DNA from: JAGTVG01 sp963820995
GTDB lineage: Bacteria > Bacteroidota > Bacteroidia > Cytophagales > Cyclobacteriaceae
Direction of reading: 5' to 3'
Assembly: GCA_963820995.1 (NCBI GenBank)
Contig: CAWGCL010000011.1
Location: 62,001 to 126,000, forward strand
DNA: 64,000 bases
Part shown: one piece after another, positions 1-10,420 of the stretch
Position numbering within the stretch: the first letter of the stretch is position 1
Layout of the letters: each line of letters begins with the position of its first letter
The notes under the pieces: generated by a model
Seen by the model: the letters and a program-made list of their open reading frames with translations, nothing else
The model's database searches: none
What the model was told of the DNA's origin: nothing
Translations under genes and position numbers: made by a program

Positions 1-115
1 TGCCGGCAATATGAAAGATCCTGAGAGGACCCGTCAGGTAAGGACCAAATATATTTTATTGGAATTAATCGTAATCTAGGAATTTCAACTAAATGAAATT
101 CAAGGGGTTTACGAA

Positions 116-1168
116 TTATTTAATGGAAGTGTAAGTCAACTGCAGATTAATTCCATAGTCATTGGTTGTTGTTACATCCGAAGGTGGTTGATTATCGAAG
201 TTATAATAGGAAGTAAATCCAATCTTAAAGTTATCACTAAAAATACTGACTTTTGGATTCAGGTTAATAACTACCCTGTACCTACCTGGATCAGTCAGGT
301 AGGGTACAAAACTGATATTTGCATCGACCCATACTTTCGGGATGGTATATTTATATACTTTCCAGGCAACCTGCAATAATCCTGCAAGGTCTTCCGTATC
401 ACCGGTAGTCATCATAAGGGGTTTCACTGACAACTGTTAATCCTACCGCCTGCATATAACCGATTCCAAATATTGTATGTTATATCTCTGAGACCGATTA
501 CATTTAATGCTAATCTGAGTTTTGTTCCTAATTCAGAGTTTTGACTCGCTCCTACAGATACGAGGGTTGACCATCTCTTTTTTAATAATCGTTGCCAGCC
601 CGAAAACAGTATTGATATTACTTGAGGATAGTGAACCACTCTGGAATGTATTATTGTTATCCCAGTTAAAATCGAAATATGTTTTCTTTTTTCTATAACT
701 CAGATCACCCGAAAATGCAAAAGTAGCAATATCACTACCTTTTGAATAGTTGATACCCAGGCTAAAATTCCCGCTGGTCCGCATCCAAAAGTTTCTTCTG
801 ATAGGATAAACTTCGACGATATCTTCAATATTGATCAATTCCTTTCCTTTTTCTGTTAATATATTTACTCTGCGATCCATCCTGGAAGAGTCCATTGAAC
901 CAAAATAGATAGAGCCATCTTTCATTTTTATTTCAAATTGCTTTTTAGATTTAATCGTATTCACCTTAACCTCTTCCAGGCTTATTGTTCCCATACCATC
1001 CATCTTCCAGGTAATAACTCCATATGCCATTTTCTTAAAATCTCCTGTGAGTATATTTCCATTAATATGAACTATGGTATCTGTTTTTTGGGCAATCGCA
1101 GCTCTATTGGCATAAAATATTAAAATAAAGAAAAGAATGGCGTGTATAATTCCGCTCTTCAAAGCCAT
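116..1168 (-). CDS. DUF481-type outer-membrane protein (frameshifted)
   Basis: About 350 residues once frames are joined. The start at 1168 (MALKSG) is preferred over an ATG at 1201 because it begins directly with a signal peptide (hydrophobic residues 8-25, then AQKTD). The N-terminal ~90 residues form a small beta domain with the pattern TDTIVHINGNILTGDF and GSIYFG. The rest is alternating beta strand, as in the DUF481/YdiY family of outer-membrane proteins. The reading frame breaks twice. One break is in a run of six A (plus-strand T run at 578-583), after which the sequence continues as STLVSVGASQNSELGTKLR. The second is near 430, continuing as LMMTTGDTEDLAGLLQ. The last residues (INLQLTYTSIK) look like a terminal beta strand, so the C-terminus is complete. 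The family is fairly secure from the domain pattern; the substrate or role is unknown. Confidence 0.6.
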
Positions 1169-1371
1169 ATCATGATGATTATAAAAAATGTGCGATATCA
1201 TATTTAAGGCAAAAAACTTTGCTTGAATTTAGAAAATACTCTTCAGTTATTCAAAGGTATGATTGTTTATTGGATATGGTATTGTGAAACTATAACACGG
1301 AAGTAAACTTGACAAAAAACCTAGTGTATAATAGAATCTATGACAACTGACATAAATACACATAGTAATTT

Positions 1372-1735
1372 GGATTGCTCATCCCGCTCTGCGGGAATCG
1401 CGATCCCCAATATGGTGGCTTAATACAAAAGCCTGATTCGCGTAGCGCTACTTGCATCTTGCTTTCAAAGACGGTTGAAAACAAATTCCTCGGGATTGCT
1501 CATCCCGCTCTGCGGAATCGCGATCCCACTATGGTGGTTTAAGACAAAAGCCTGATTCGCGTATCGCTATTTGCATCTTGCTTTCAAAGACGATTGAAAA
1601 CAAATTCCTCGGGATTGCTCATCCCGCTCTGCGGATCGCGATCCCTATATGGTGGCATAATACAAAAGCCTGTATCTATTTTCGTGGATTGCTCAGCTCT
1701 CGCATCCGCTCTAGCTGAGCGATCCCTAATGGGGA
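1372..1735. repeat. tandem ~120-bp repeats with nested hairpins
   Basis: Copies start at 1372, 1493 and 1612 (periods 121 and 119), with a diverged partial copy at 1686. Each full unit opens with a hairpin whose outer arms are GGGATTGC and GCGATCCC. In the first copy these enclose a perfect inner stem, CCCGC-TCT-GCGGG. The unit then carries a shared ~85-base spacer containing TAGCGCTA. In the fourth copy the inner sequence differs, but its outer arms still pair over 13 bases (GGATTGCTCAGCT with AGCTGAGCGATCC, one G-T). No open reading frame fits the array. It is direct-repeat DNA with a conserved fold, like REP-type intergenic elements, and not a CRISPR because the spacers are also repeated. 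Confidence 0.8.
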
Positions 1736-1826
1736 AACCAACAGTATAAACCTAACATTTCATATTTATTCTATTTCCTACGAACACATTCTAAAGCAAG
1801 CTTTGATGTGCTCTTCAGAAATAGAA

Positions 1827-1846
1827 AACCCCGCTTTCGCGGGGTT
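1827..1846 (-). terminator. rho-independent terminator after tRNA-Ser
   Basis: On the minus strand the arms AACCCCGC and GCGGGGTT enclose a GAAA tetraloop and are followed by TTTTCTATTT. It lies 12 bases beyond the 3' end of the minus-strand tRNA-Ser, as expected for its transcription terminator. Confidence 0.85.
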
Positions 1847-1858
1847 AGGTTTATACTG

Positions 1859-1945
1859 CGGAGAGAGAGGGATTCGAACCCTCGGTCCCCGTGAGAGGAC
1901 AACGGTTTTCGAGACCGCCCCGTTCGACCACTCCGGCATCTCTCC
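1859..1945 (-). tRNA. tRNA-Ser (anticodon CGA)
   Basis: The minus strand folds into a complete class II tRNA of 87 bases. The acceptor stem pairs GGAGAGA with TCTCTCC and the discriminator base is G. The anticodon loop CTCGAAA gives anticodon CGA (reads UCG). There is a long variable arm with a TCCTCTCACGGGGA-type stem, and the T-arm is GAGGG-TTCGAAT-CCCTC. The 3' CCA is not encoded. A strong terminator follows. The serine identity is supported by both the anticodon and the long variable arm. Confidence 0.95.
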
Positions 1946-2078
1946 AAAAAGGTGATCGAAATAAAATACCTCCCCAAAGGTACTATGATATGAGTTTATC
2001 TGAAATCAATGCCAGTTATTTTGTCATTGTGAGATTATAGAGAATCCATGTGGAATTGACCTAGGTATAAATCCAGTC

Positions 2079-3551
2079 TTAAAAAGGAGTCTCAACTACC
2101 TGTTCATCCACTGAAAACAAAGGAGTAACTGTAAATTCTTCCCTGCCAGCTTTGAAAAGGCTGTCGAAATAAACTACAAGTTCCGGTTGTGAACTCGCTA
2201 TATTAGTAAGTTCTTCAGGATCTGAATGCAGATCATACAATTCAAAAACAACCTCATCTGCCGGACCACGAACATTTAATCTTATCGCCTTCCAGTTATC
2301 CTTTAAAATGGCTTGTTTGCCTCCCAATTCAAAAAATTCCCAATAAAGATAATCGTGTTTCTCATTCTGTTCTCTTCCCGTTAATGATGGAAGAAAAGAA
2401 ATCCCGTCTGTATCCATTGGCCTTTCAGCATTTACCAAATCTGAAAATGTTGGTAAAAGGTCCCAGAATGCCAGCAATTGATCCGAACTTGAGTTTTCCA
2501 TAATAATACCTGGCCATTGCACAATAAAAGGCGTCTTAATTCCACCATCATAGAAATCACGCTTCAAGCCGCGATAATTTCCATTTGAATTGAAAAACTC
2601 CATCATATGATTTCCTTCCTGATGCGGTCCATTGTCTGAACTGAATATGATCATGGTATTTTCTTCAAGTCCGAGGTCTTTGATTTTATTTATAATCATT
2701 TCGACCGACCGATCAATATTTCGAATCATGGCAGCGAATCCCTTTTCAGGTTGTGGCCAGTCCTCATCAGAAAATTCATAATAATCAGGGACTTCCATCC
2801 CGTCACCTTTTAAAGTTCCAGCTTCATTATTCGCATGGGGAACATTGTAAGCCATATACAGGAAAAACTTATTGTTCTTGTTTCCCTCAATAAATTCCAT
2901 TGCCTTTTCGTCAAACAATTGATGAACGTATTCTTCTTTAACCTGAGCCACTCCGGTTCCTTCCGGCTTGTCTAACCATGGATTTTCGCCATCCAACAAT
3001 TCCAATTTGTTTTTCAATTGAACTTTTGAACCATTTTCATATAAGAATTCCGGATAAAAATTATGGGCATGCCACATATTCAGATATCCATAGAAATAAT
3101 CGAATCCCTTCTTTTGAGGATCATCCGGAGGTGGGGGATGTCCTATTCCCCATTTTCCTATCGCTCCGGTTTTATAACCAGCATTTTTAAAGACCTTAGC
3201 CAGTGTTAATTCATCATCTCCCAGTAATTGCTCCGGTAAATTCCCTCTTACGGAGGTGTGCCCTGTATGTTTGCCCGTCATTAAGGAAGCACGGGAAGGG
3301 GCGCACACCGTAGAGCCGGTGTACATATTTGTAAAATGCATCCCTCCCTTCGCCATCTTATCAATAGCAGGGGTTGATAATACTTTTTGACCATAGAAAC
3401 TTAAATCACCATAGCCCAGATCATCAACAAGAATAAATATAACATTGGGCGGTTCTATATTTTCGGGTGTGCTTCTGTACCCACAAGATATGAATACGAT
3501 TGTCCAGATTAGAATTAAAAATGATGTTGAACGCCTTGCCTTTAATTTCAT
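2079..3551 (-). CDS. lipoprotein sulfatase (arylsulfatase / GalNAc-6-sulfatase-like)
   Basis: 490 residues, intact. It hydrolyses sulfate esters, probably on a sulfated sugar or polysaccharide. The N-terminus has a hydrophobic segment ending in a lipobox (FISC, Cys23), so it is probably membrane-anchored outside the cytoplasm. The metal-binding start of the fold is seen as NVIFILVDDLGYGD (Asp43-Asp44). The sulfatase signature C-A-P-S-R at 83-87 places Cys83 as the residue converted to formylglycine by a sulfatase-maturating enzyme. The second metal site is present as SSDNGPH. The architecture (NVIFILVDDLGYGDLSFYG, late TDGISFLPSL) matches the arylsulfatase A / N-acetylgalactosamine-6-sulfatase type. 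It stands alone, with no SusCD pair beside it. The exact substrate cannot be told. Confidence 0.9.
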   Translation of the reverse strand: MKLKARRSTSFLILIWTIVFISCGYRSTPENIEPPNVIFILVDDLGYGDLSFYGQKVLSTPAIDKMAKGGMHFTNMYTGSTVCAPSRASLMTGKHTGHTSVRGNLPEQLLGDDELTLAKVFKNAGYKTGAIGKWGIGHPPPPDDPQKKGFDYFYGYLNMWHAHNFYPEFLYENGSKVQLKNKLELLDGENPWLDKPEGTGVAQVKEEYVHQLFDEKAMEFIEGNKNNKFFLYMAYNVPHANNEAGTLKGDGMEVPDYYEFSDEDWPQPEKGFAAMIRNIDRSVEMIINKIKDLGLEENTMIIFSSDNGPHQEGNHMMEFFNSNGNYRGLKRDFYDGGIKTPFIVQWPGIIMENSSSDQLLAFWDLLPTFSDLVNAERPMDTDGISFLPSLTGREQNEKHDYLYWEFFELGGKQAILKDNWKAIRLNVRGPADEVVFELYDLHSDPEELTNIASSQPELVVYFDSLFKAGREEFTVTPLFSVDEQVVETPF

Positions 3552-3676
3552 AATTTTATTAAAATATAAAAAAGTTGTAACTGCTAAAACTAAAAAAAAT
3601 CCTTATAACTATTGATAGTACATCAAATATATTATAAAGTTCTATGGCCAGAATATATATAATTAAATTAATAAAA

Positions 3677-3710
3677 AATCCCTTGACTTTTTATGAAAGG
3701 CCAAGGGATT
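3677..3710 (-). terminator. rho-independent terminator
   Basis: The inverted repeat AATCCCTTG / CAAGGGATT has an inner CTTT/AAAG pairing and a short loop. Read on the minus strand it is followed by TTTTTTATTAATTT. It lies just past the inferred stop of the small exported protein at 3733, which supports that end. Confidence 0.7.
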
Positions 3711-3732
3711 AAATCGTCAGATGTAATGTGAA

Positions 3733-4296
3733 TTATTTTTTTCCAGCATGAGAAAAGAGAACAAAACCTAGTTTGAGCCGAAGAGCGGACTGAAATAAGC
3801 ACCGTATTATTAAATCCTACCCCCAGTCCAAAATCCATTCCCAGGCTGAAATGACTGTTGTAATTGCGTTGAAATCCCCAGACGGGAGCAATGAAAACGG
3901 AACTAAACTGTTCAGTCACCAGTATCTCCTGCAATAGGCTCAAAGACGATACCGGGCATGTATTCCCCAGTAATTCCCGGAATTCATTGCCGTTCGTTTT
4001 CCTTTTCTTTGCCTTTTTTCAAGGTTGTAGTAATTTCTGAAAGAGGCTTCTGCAAATGGAGCGATACCAAATCGAAATTCATCAAAATCACCTGTGTTTT
4101 CCAGCCAGGTAACCCCATTGAGACCTCCTCCTATTTCCAGGGTATTTGATTTTCCCAATCCTTGTTCATAGGATATTTTCAATGGAATAAAGTAAACACT
4201 AAGCAAAGATCTTTCCACCTTTGGTTCTTCGGATTGTCCGAAAGCAAAAAAACTTGAGCTCAGGACCATCAAACTCAGTAGAGTAATACGTTTCAT
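3733..4296 (-). CDS. small exported protein of unknown function (frameshifted)
   Basis: About 187 residues after joining. The start is set at 4296 (MKRITLLSL), which gives a clean signal peptide ending FAFGQ; an upstream in-frame ATG at 4326 adds only a polar stretch. The mature part has alternating strands and glycines (YFIPLKISYEQGLGKSNTLEIGGG, FRFGIAPFAEASFRNYYN), suggesting a small outer-membrane beta-barrel. The frame breaks near 3950 and continues as SLLQEILVTEQFSSVFIAPVWGFQRNYN and FSLGMDFGLGVGF. A second break near 3775 would restore an aromatic-ended C-terminus (RLKLGFVLFSHAGKK) with a stop at 3733, just before a terminator hairpin. I recognise no named family. Confidence 0.5.
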
Positions 4297-4510
4297 TGTA
4301 GAATTATTTTTGTTGTTAATGGACAAATGGAAATTGCGATTAAAAATTGTTATCGTTCAGATAATGTTTCACTCGTTTCATCACATTTGAATTTTTGACC
4401 TAAAAATCAAAAGTGATAATGCAAATCGTATGCCGCTTAAAGAAAGTGGTAAAATGATATTCAGGAGAGAAATTATGTAAAAAATACCGTAAAATGGGGG
4501 AAGCAGCAGC

Positions 4511-7500
4511 TTATATTACATCTTCAGGGATCCGAACTTTCCGGACATTACTGAGACCGAACTTTTCCAGCATTCGTTCCACCATATAATAAACCACCGG
4601 AACAATGATCAGAGTTAGAAACATCGAGCTTGTAAGTCCGCCTATCAGAGCCCAGGCAAGCCCATTTTTCCATTCTGAACCGGCACCAGAAGCAAGCGCT
4701 ATTGGCAGTAATCCAATGATCATCGTAATGTTAGTCATTAAAATGGGTCGGAAACGAAGCTTTGTGGCAGTAATTAAGGCTTCTTTCCACTTCATACCGT
4801 TTTCCTTGAGGCGGTTCGTGAAATCCACAACCAGTATGGCATTCTTTCCGACAAGGCCAACCAGCATGACCATCCCTAGTATAGAGAATATACTAAGACT
4901 TTCCATTGTCAGGGCTAAAGCCAATAAAGCGCCAATCACAGCCAATGGAATAGAGAATAACACTACGAATGGATATACATATGAATCATATAGAGCGACC
5001 AATATCATATATACAAGAAGAATAGCTATGATAAGTGCAAATATCATTGTCTTGAGCCCATCCATAGTACGTTTTGTTTGACCGCCAAAAAAATATGTAA
5101 TACCTGCAGGCACCACCATTTCCTTCATCTTTCTCTGTAGTTCACGGCCTACGGTTCCTGCAGGACGGCCGATGACCTGTGATTTTATGGTCACAGATGG
5201 CGATCGGTTTGAGCGCTCCAGTTTAGCATATGATTCCTGTTCCTCAATATTAGCAAATTGACGGATGCGGATCACCTGTCCATCTTTGTTGACAACTGAT
5301 AGATTTTTGATGTCATCAATATTGGATCGATTGAATTCCCTAAGTTGAATATTAATATCGTAATCGAATCCCTTATCTTTAAATTTGGAATCCGTATTGC
5401 CATTAAAAGCTGTTCTTAAAACCATCCCTACCTGAGCGTTGGAAATACCCAGCAATTGCATGATGTCCTCGTCCGGATTTACAGTATATTCGGTTCTGCC
5501 TTCTGTCAGGGAAGATTGAACCTCTATAGTGCCATTGATGTTGTTAAAAAGATCAAAAACGGATTTTGAAAAGGCATGCAAGGTTTCCTCATCAGTTCCA
5601 TTAATAGTAACCTGGACTGCATCATCATCCTTTAATCCAATCAGATTAATGTCCATAGGCCGAATAATAATACCTGGTATCCTGCTTTCAAGATCATACT
5701 TGACTTTCCTGGCGAATAAGCTGGTCGACAATTCCCTTTGTGATTTATCGACAAGACGAATATTCAATTCTGCCAGATATGAAGTATTGAACTCTACCCG
5801 TCCACTGCTGGTAATGCCAACAGTAGTAAATATGTTCTCCACTTCCTGGCGGGTGTTCAGATAATCTTCTACCTGGTTTACAATTTTATTTGTCCATGCA
5901 AGACTTGCATCTTTAGGAAGTTCAACTTCTATCAGGATCTCCGAACGGTCGCCGGCTTTAGTAAATTCAATACCTATTAAACCAAAATATATTAACAGAA
6001 AGCTGCTTGAAAAAAGTAAAAATGCAATAAACAGGGCCAGGTATTTGTGATTGAAGGCCAAACGAAGCGTGTTGATCAATTCATCAATCAGATGTTCCAG
6101 GAAGGCTTCAAAACCTAATATGGCTCTCCCAAAGATGGTCTTTCCTTTTATCCGTTCAAGCTTTGAAAACCTGGAAGTCAATAAGGGCACAATTGTAAAA
6201 GATACAAACAGACTGAAAAGGGTAGAAGTAACAATAACTACCGAATATTGCCTCAGCATATCTGCCACCAATCCGGTAGAAAAGATTATTGGCAAAAACA
6301 CCACCACATCGATCATCGTGATCGATAGAGCAGTAAATCCTATTTCCATCCTTCCCTCATAAGCTGAACGTACCCTGTCCTTACCCATCTCAATATGTCT
6401 GTGGATGTTTTCCAGGACAACAATGGAGTCGTCAACCAGTATACCAATAGAAAGCGATAAACCCAATAATGTCAATAAATTCAATGAATACCCCAGCAAA
6501 TACATCACTGTGAACGTAGATATGATTGAGGTAGGGATAGAAACCAGCACGATCAGGGAATTCCTGAGGCTGTGAAGGAAAACCAACATGACAAGTGATA
6601 CCAGTATCACTGCATATATAAGGTCGGTTATCACTGCATCAGCAGCTTCTATGGTGAATTGAGAAGTATCCTGGGCAATATCAAAAACCAAATTTATATC
6701 CTGGTATTTATCAGAAAGTTCATCCAATCGTTCACGAACCGTAGTGCTCATCTCGACAGCATTTGCATCGCTCTGCTTTCGGATATCCAAAGCCAGGGCC
6801 TCTTTGCCATTAATTTTGGCAATCACTGTTTTTTCTTTTCTATAGAAGGAAACATCGGCAATGTCCTTGATATATACTTTTTTACCTATCTGAGGAATCT
6901 CTAAAACCACAAGGTTCTTGATTTCATCAACAGACACGAACCTTCCACTGAAACGTATAAAATTCTGTCTTTCCTTGGATTCAACTTTTCCTGCAGGAAT
7001 TTCAAGATTTGTGCGTTGTATTATCTGTATAACCTGGAGAAGGGATACATTATTAGCCGCCATTTTCTGGGGATCAACTTTTACCTGTACTTCCCTTTCT
7101 ACTCCTCCTAAAAGTCGTACCTGTGCGACCCCTTCGATTTGATTTAATGCGGGTACGATCTGGTTCCTGGCAAAATCATAGAAATCTTCAGATGATAAAC
7201 TCGAGTATGTTCCCATCCGCATGACTGGCAAATCATTAAAATCGAACCTAGTCAAAGTTGGTTTATTGGCCTGGGTAGGTAACTCTCCCAATATCCCGTT
7301 TATTTTTCTGTCTGCCTCCCTTAAAGTATTTTTAATATCTGTACCAGCCTTCATGTCAAGTTTTATAAGAGAAAAACTTTCCATAGAGGTTGAGGTGATC
7401 GTTTCTATATTTTCAAGAGATGAAAGGGCATCTTCGACTTTTTTCGAGACACTGTTTTCCACTTCCCTGGGTGAGGCCCCCGGGTAGACGGTTGTTACCG

Positions 7501-7636
7501 TTATAACAGGAGGATTGAACTCCGGTACCAGTTCGTAATTTAAAAACCTGTAGCTCATCACGCCGAGAATGATCAGCAATGAAAAAATCACAATGGCGAT
7601 TGTTGGTCTTTCTATGGATATGCGGGTAATGTTCAT
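4511..7636 (-). CDS. RND efflux transporter, inner-membrane pump (AcrB/HAE1 family)
   Basis: 1041 residues, intact and full length for the family. It is the proton-driven inner-membrane pump of a tripartite efflux system. It begins with the typical cytoplasmic/TM1 segment (ISIERPTIAIVIFSLLIILG) and the porter-domain pattern VTTVYPGASPREVE at 48-60. TM4 carries GILVDDSIVVLENI with Asp402-Asp403, the proton-relay aspartates. The second half repeats the layout and ends with the MLVGLVGKNAILVVDF and RFRPILMTNITMIIGLLP segments. It is third in a minus-strand operon after TolC (8715-10076) and the adaptor (7643-8699), separated from the adaptor by 6 bases. Drug or hydrophobic-compound export is the family role; the actual substrate is unknown. 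Confidence 0.95.
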   Translation of the reverse strand: MNITRISIERPTIAIVIFSLLIILGVMSYRFLNYELVPEFNPPVITVTTVYPGASPREVENSVSKKVEDALSSLENIETITSTSMESFSLIKLDMKAGTDIKNTLREADRKINGILGELPTQANKPTLTRFDFNDLPVMRMGTYSSLSSEDFYDFARNQIVPALNQIEGVAQVRLLGGVEREVQVKVDPQKMAANNVSLLQVIQIIQRTNLEIPAGKVESKERQNFIRFSGRFVSVDEIKNLVVLEIPQIGKKVYIKDIADVSFYRKEKTVIAKINGKEALALDIRKQSDANAVEMSTTVRERLDELSDKYQDINLVFDIAQDTSQFTIEAADAVITDLIYAVILVSLVMLVFLHSLRNSLIVLVSIPTSIISTFTVMYLLGYSLNLLTLLGLSLSIGILVDDSIVVLENIHRHIEMGKDRVRSAYEGRMEIGFTALSITMIDVVVFLPIIFSTGLVADMLRQYSVVIVTSTLFSLFVSFTIVPLLTSRFSKLERIKGKTIFGRAILGFEAFLEHLIDELINTLRLAFNHKYLALFIAFLLFSSSFLLIYFGLIGIEFTKAGDRSEILIEVELPKDASLAWTNKIVNQVEDYLNTRQEVENIFTTVGITSSGRVEFNTSYLAELNIRLVDKSQRELSTSLFARKVKYDLESRIPGIIIRPMDINLIGLKDDDAVQVTINGTDEETLHAFSKSVFDLFNNINGTIEVQSSLTEGRTEYTVNPDEDIMQLLGISNAQVGMVLRTAFNGNTDSKFKDKGFDYDINIQLREFNRSNIDDIKNLSVVNKDGQVIRIRQFANIEEQESYAKLERSNRSPSVTIKSQVIGRPAGTVGRELQRKMKEMVVPAGITYFFGGQTKRTMDGLKTMIFALIIAILLVYMILVALYDSYVYPFVVLFSIPLAVIGALLALALTMESLSIFSILGMVMLVGLVGKNAILVVDFTNRLKENGMKWKEALITATKLRFRPILMTNITMIIGLLPIALASGAGSEWKNGLAWALIGGLTSSMFLTLIIVPVVYYMVERMLEKFGLSNVRKVRIPEDVI

Positions 7637-7642
7637 TGATCT

Positions 7643-8699
7643 CTATTCCACGATTTTTACTTTTTCCCCATCCGATAGCAGGTTTAATCCGGAAGTTACT
7701 ACCTGATCACCAATATTGAGTCCTTCCTTTATTTCTACGTTATCGTTGACTGAGATACCGGTTATCACTTCCGTTTGAACAGTCCTTTGGTCAATTACTC
7801 TGTAAACGTAATCTTTCCCATTTATAGAAATGATATTATTTTTATTCACTGCAATAATATCATATTTCTCGCTTCCTAATATTTCAGCCACCGATACCAT
7901 GCCACCTTTCAGGGGCTGATCTGATGATTTACTTATGGATATTTCTACGGTATATTGTTGAGCCATATCAGCACTTACAGATACTTTTGAGATCTTGCCA
8001 TTGAGCTCCACATCATTCAATGATTTTGGCTTAATAAGTACATTCATCCCTTTGCTGATGTGTATGATTTCATCTTCAGTACATTTAATGGTCATTTTAA
8101 ATTTATCAATATTAACTATTTCAAATACAGGTACCCCAGGCCCCAGCATACTGCCCTTTTTTGTAAACATCTGATTAATATGGCCACTAAAGGGAGCTTC
8201 AATAGAAGTATCACTCAATCGTTTATTTACAGTGATATATTGGGCCTCCGAATTTTTCAAATTTAACTGCATTTTTTCCAGTTGATCGCGTGTCACGCCA
8301 TCAAGTTCAGCCATCTTCTCAAATCGTTCGATGTCTCTTTTTAGCTTTTTCGTAATTTGCCTCAGCTAACATGAATTGAGCCATTAGCATTTCATTATCG
8401 ACCTGGACGATTAATGATCCTTCCTTCACATAATCACCTAGTTCATAATGTACTTCCTTAACCTCACCCTGAGTTTGAGAAATAACCATTAACTCTTTTT
8501 CCGGCTTTAAAATTCCTGAAAAAGTAAATCTTTCGTGTAGTTCTGTCCGGGTTATTTCATCTACCATTACTGGGATTACTTCAACCTTTGATTCCGACAG
8601 TAATTCTTCCTTTTCCAATGTATTTTTATTCCCAATCAATACCCATGTGATGACTGCTATGAGAATAATTAAAACAATCAGAATAATATATTTTTTCAT
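7643..8699 (-). CDS. efflux RND periplasmic adaptor (HlyD/AcrA family, frameshifted)
   Basis: About 351 residues when joined. It links the RND pump to the outer-membrane TolC channel. Residues 1-21 form a membrane anchor (MKKYIILIVLIILIAVITWVL). The first lipoyl half-motif is FSGILKPEKELMVISQTQGEVKEVHYELGDYVKEGSLIVQVD. A coiled-coil hairpin follows (AQFMLAEANYEKAKK and QLEKMQLNLKNSEAQY). The second lipoyl half is IEAPFSGHINQMFTKKGSML, then beta-barrel and membrane-proximal domains. One frameshift sits in the A-rich stretch near 8330-8345, inside the hairpin: the upstream frame ends KKRHRTI, while DIERFEKMAELDGV is the expected continuation. It lies between tolC and the pump gene. Confidence 0.85.
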
Positions 8700-8714
8700 G
8701 ATGCAGTGCCGTAT

Positions 8715-10076
8715 TTAAAGATCTTGGGAATATGTTAATAAATTGCCAGTAGATTTCAAATAATTCAACTCAGCTATTTTGTATCCGTATCTTGAAGTTA
8801 TCAGGTTGTTTTCTGCTTCTCTATAAGTAGATTCAACCTCTAAAAGATCCGATAGCATCGCTAATCCTTCTTCATATAGCGCTGTTGTTTGCTCATACAT
8901 TTCTTTTGAAGTATTTACATTTCTCTGACTATATTCAATATGTTTAAGACTGTTAATCAATTCAATTCTGGAATTTTCAAATTGCATTTTCAGACTTTCC
9001 TGTAGCTTGATTTTGTCTAACCGGACCTGCTCGGTTTTCAAGGTGGAAGTCTCCATCTTTTTCTTTTTCTCACCCCCGCGATAAATTGGGATATCAAGCC
9101 GCACTCCAAATAAATTTATTAGGAACCAGTCCTGGTTACCCTCAAAGAAGTTGAAAGCTTCTCGCTGAGCTTGTAGCCGGAACTTGGCAAAAGCATTGAG
9201 CTTGAGAAAATAATCACCCTTAATCTTATCTTTTTGCAGTTCCAATAGATCGATCTTAGTATCCAGTAATTCCTGTTGCGTATAGGATAGGGAATCGGGA
9301 TAATTTTCACTTATCATGCCCGGATTTACTTCCAATGGTTCAATAACTATTTCGATGTCTGTCTCAATTGGCATGCCCATTAAAAACTTCAGATAGGCTT
9401 CCAACTGTTCTGCTCCTGCATCCAATTGGTCGATCCCTGATAAAAGTTTTGTCCTGTTAATTTCAACTTTCCCCTTATCAAAACTCCTTGCAAACCCATT
9501 CTCAATCTGTATATCAACAAGATTTTCTATCCTGGAAAGTCTATCTAAATTGTATAATAACAGTTCTTTCTTAGCATTAAGCGAAGCGAGCTTATAATAG
9601 TTTAAAGTAATATCATAAATAATGGTTTCCCGACTCAACTGGCTTTGTAATTGGTCAAGCTTGGCTAAATTCTTTTCTAAATCTTCCGTAAGAATAAAAT
9701 TACGGTCAAATATGACCTGGTTAATATCCATTCCTGCATTTAAGTTATGAGGTAATCCCAAACCTACAGGATAAGGCCCGTTGCTAGTCCCACCGGAGAG
9801 AATATATCCCTCATCGGTTGGGAATATATAGGTTGGTAAATCATTAAAATACTTATGATAATCGAGGTAGAAGTCGACTTGGGGAAGTATCTTGCTTTTG
9901 GCTGTGCGATATTCTGCATAGCGTTCCTCAGCTTCAATTTTATCAGATTTGTTCAAATAACTATTTTGAAGCGCAAAAGAGATACACCTTTTCAGATCAT
10001 AGGCGGATGTATCCTGGGCCTGTACATTAAAAAAATAACAGATGCCAACTAAAAATAGAAATATGCGCTTGTTCAT
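8715..10076 (-). CDS. TolC family outer-membrane efflux protein
   Basis: About 453 residues. It forms the outer-membrane channel for the RND pump encoded just downstream. The start at 10076 (MNKRIFLF) leads straight into a signal peptide ending NVQAQD; an in-frame ATG at 10085 adds three residues. Two long amphipathic OEP repeats are visible: the first around SFALQNSYLNKSDKIEAEERYAEYRTAKSKILPQVDF, the second around TLKTEQVRLDKIKLQESLKMQFENSRIEL. The ending AELNYLKSTGNLLTY is typical of the family. The gene is intact, is first in the operon, and is followed after 15 bases by the adaptor. Confidence 0.9.
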   Translation of the reverse strand: MNKRIFLFLVGICYFFNVQAQDTSAYDLKRCISFALQNSYLNKSDKIEAEERYAEYRTAKSKILPQVDFYLDYHKYFNDLPTYIFPTDEGYILSGGTSNGPYPVGLGLPHNLNAGMDINQVIFDRNFILTEDLEKNLAKLDQLQSQLSRETIIYDITLNYYKLASLNAKKELLLYNLDRLSRIENLVDIQIENGFARSFDKGKVEINRTKLLSGIDQLDAGAEQLEAYLKFLMGMPIETDIEIVIEPLEVNPGMISENYPDSLSYTQQELLDTKIDLLELQKDKIKGDYFLKLNAFAKFRLQAQREAFNFFEGNQDWFLINLFGVRLDIPIYRGGEKKKKMETSTLKTEQVRLDKIKLQESLKMQFENSRIELINSLKHIEYSQRNVNTSKEMYEQTTALYEEGLAMLSDLLEVESTYREAENNLITSRYGYKIAELNYLKSTGNLLTYSQDL

Positions 10077-10085
10077 TACATTCAT

Positions 10086-10420
10086 TGAATAAACACGAAT
10101 GGTAAAAATATAAAATGATATTGATTAAACCTTTATTTTGAAGATTATTGATTCATATCCTTCATACTGAATCCCTTAATTTATATAGTAAATATGAATA
10201 AAAAAAAAGAGTACCTGAATTAGGGGTTTGTAAGTGAAATGTAGTCTTTAATTATAGTTGCCAAGGTAAAGCGGGCTAAGTGTGTTCAATTGATCGTATT
10301 AAGATATTTATTTGGATTACATGATTTTTGACATTGCAGCTTATAAAAAAATTCAATACCATTGCAGCTTGAAATTTTTAAATGGGGTAAAAGCTATTTT
10401 TAGAGAAGAAAACGTATATA
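10086..10420. other. divergent intergenic region
   Basis: 335 AT-rich bases between the efflux operon (leftward) and the eight-gene redox operon (rightward). Both promoters must lie here. I see no ORF, no tRNA and no convincing hairpin or operator. Confidence 0.5.

Noticed and set aside
1372..1735. CRISPR array
   Set aside because: The units are ~120 bases and the parts between hairpins are themselves repeated, so there are no unique spacers; no cas genes are near.
4605..5081. 158-residue open frame opposite the RND pump
   Set aside because: It is antisense to a complete, well-conserved pump gene and shows no domain or signal of its own.
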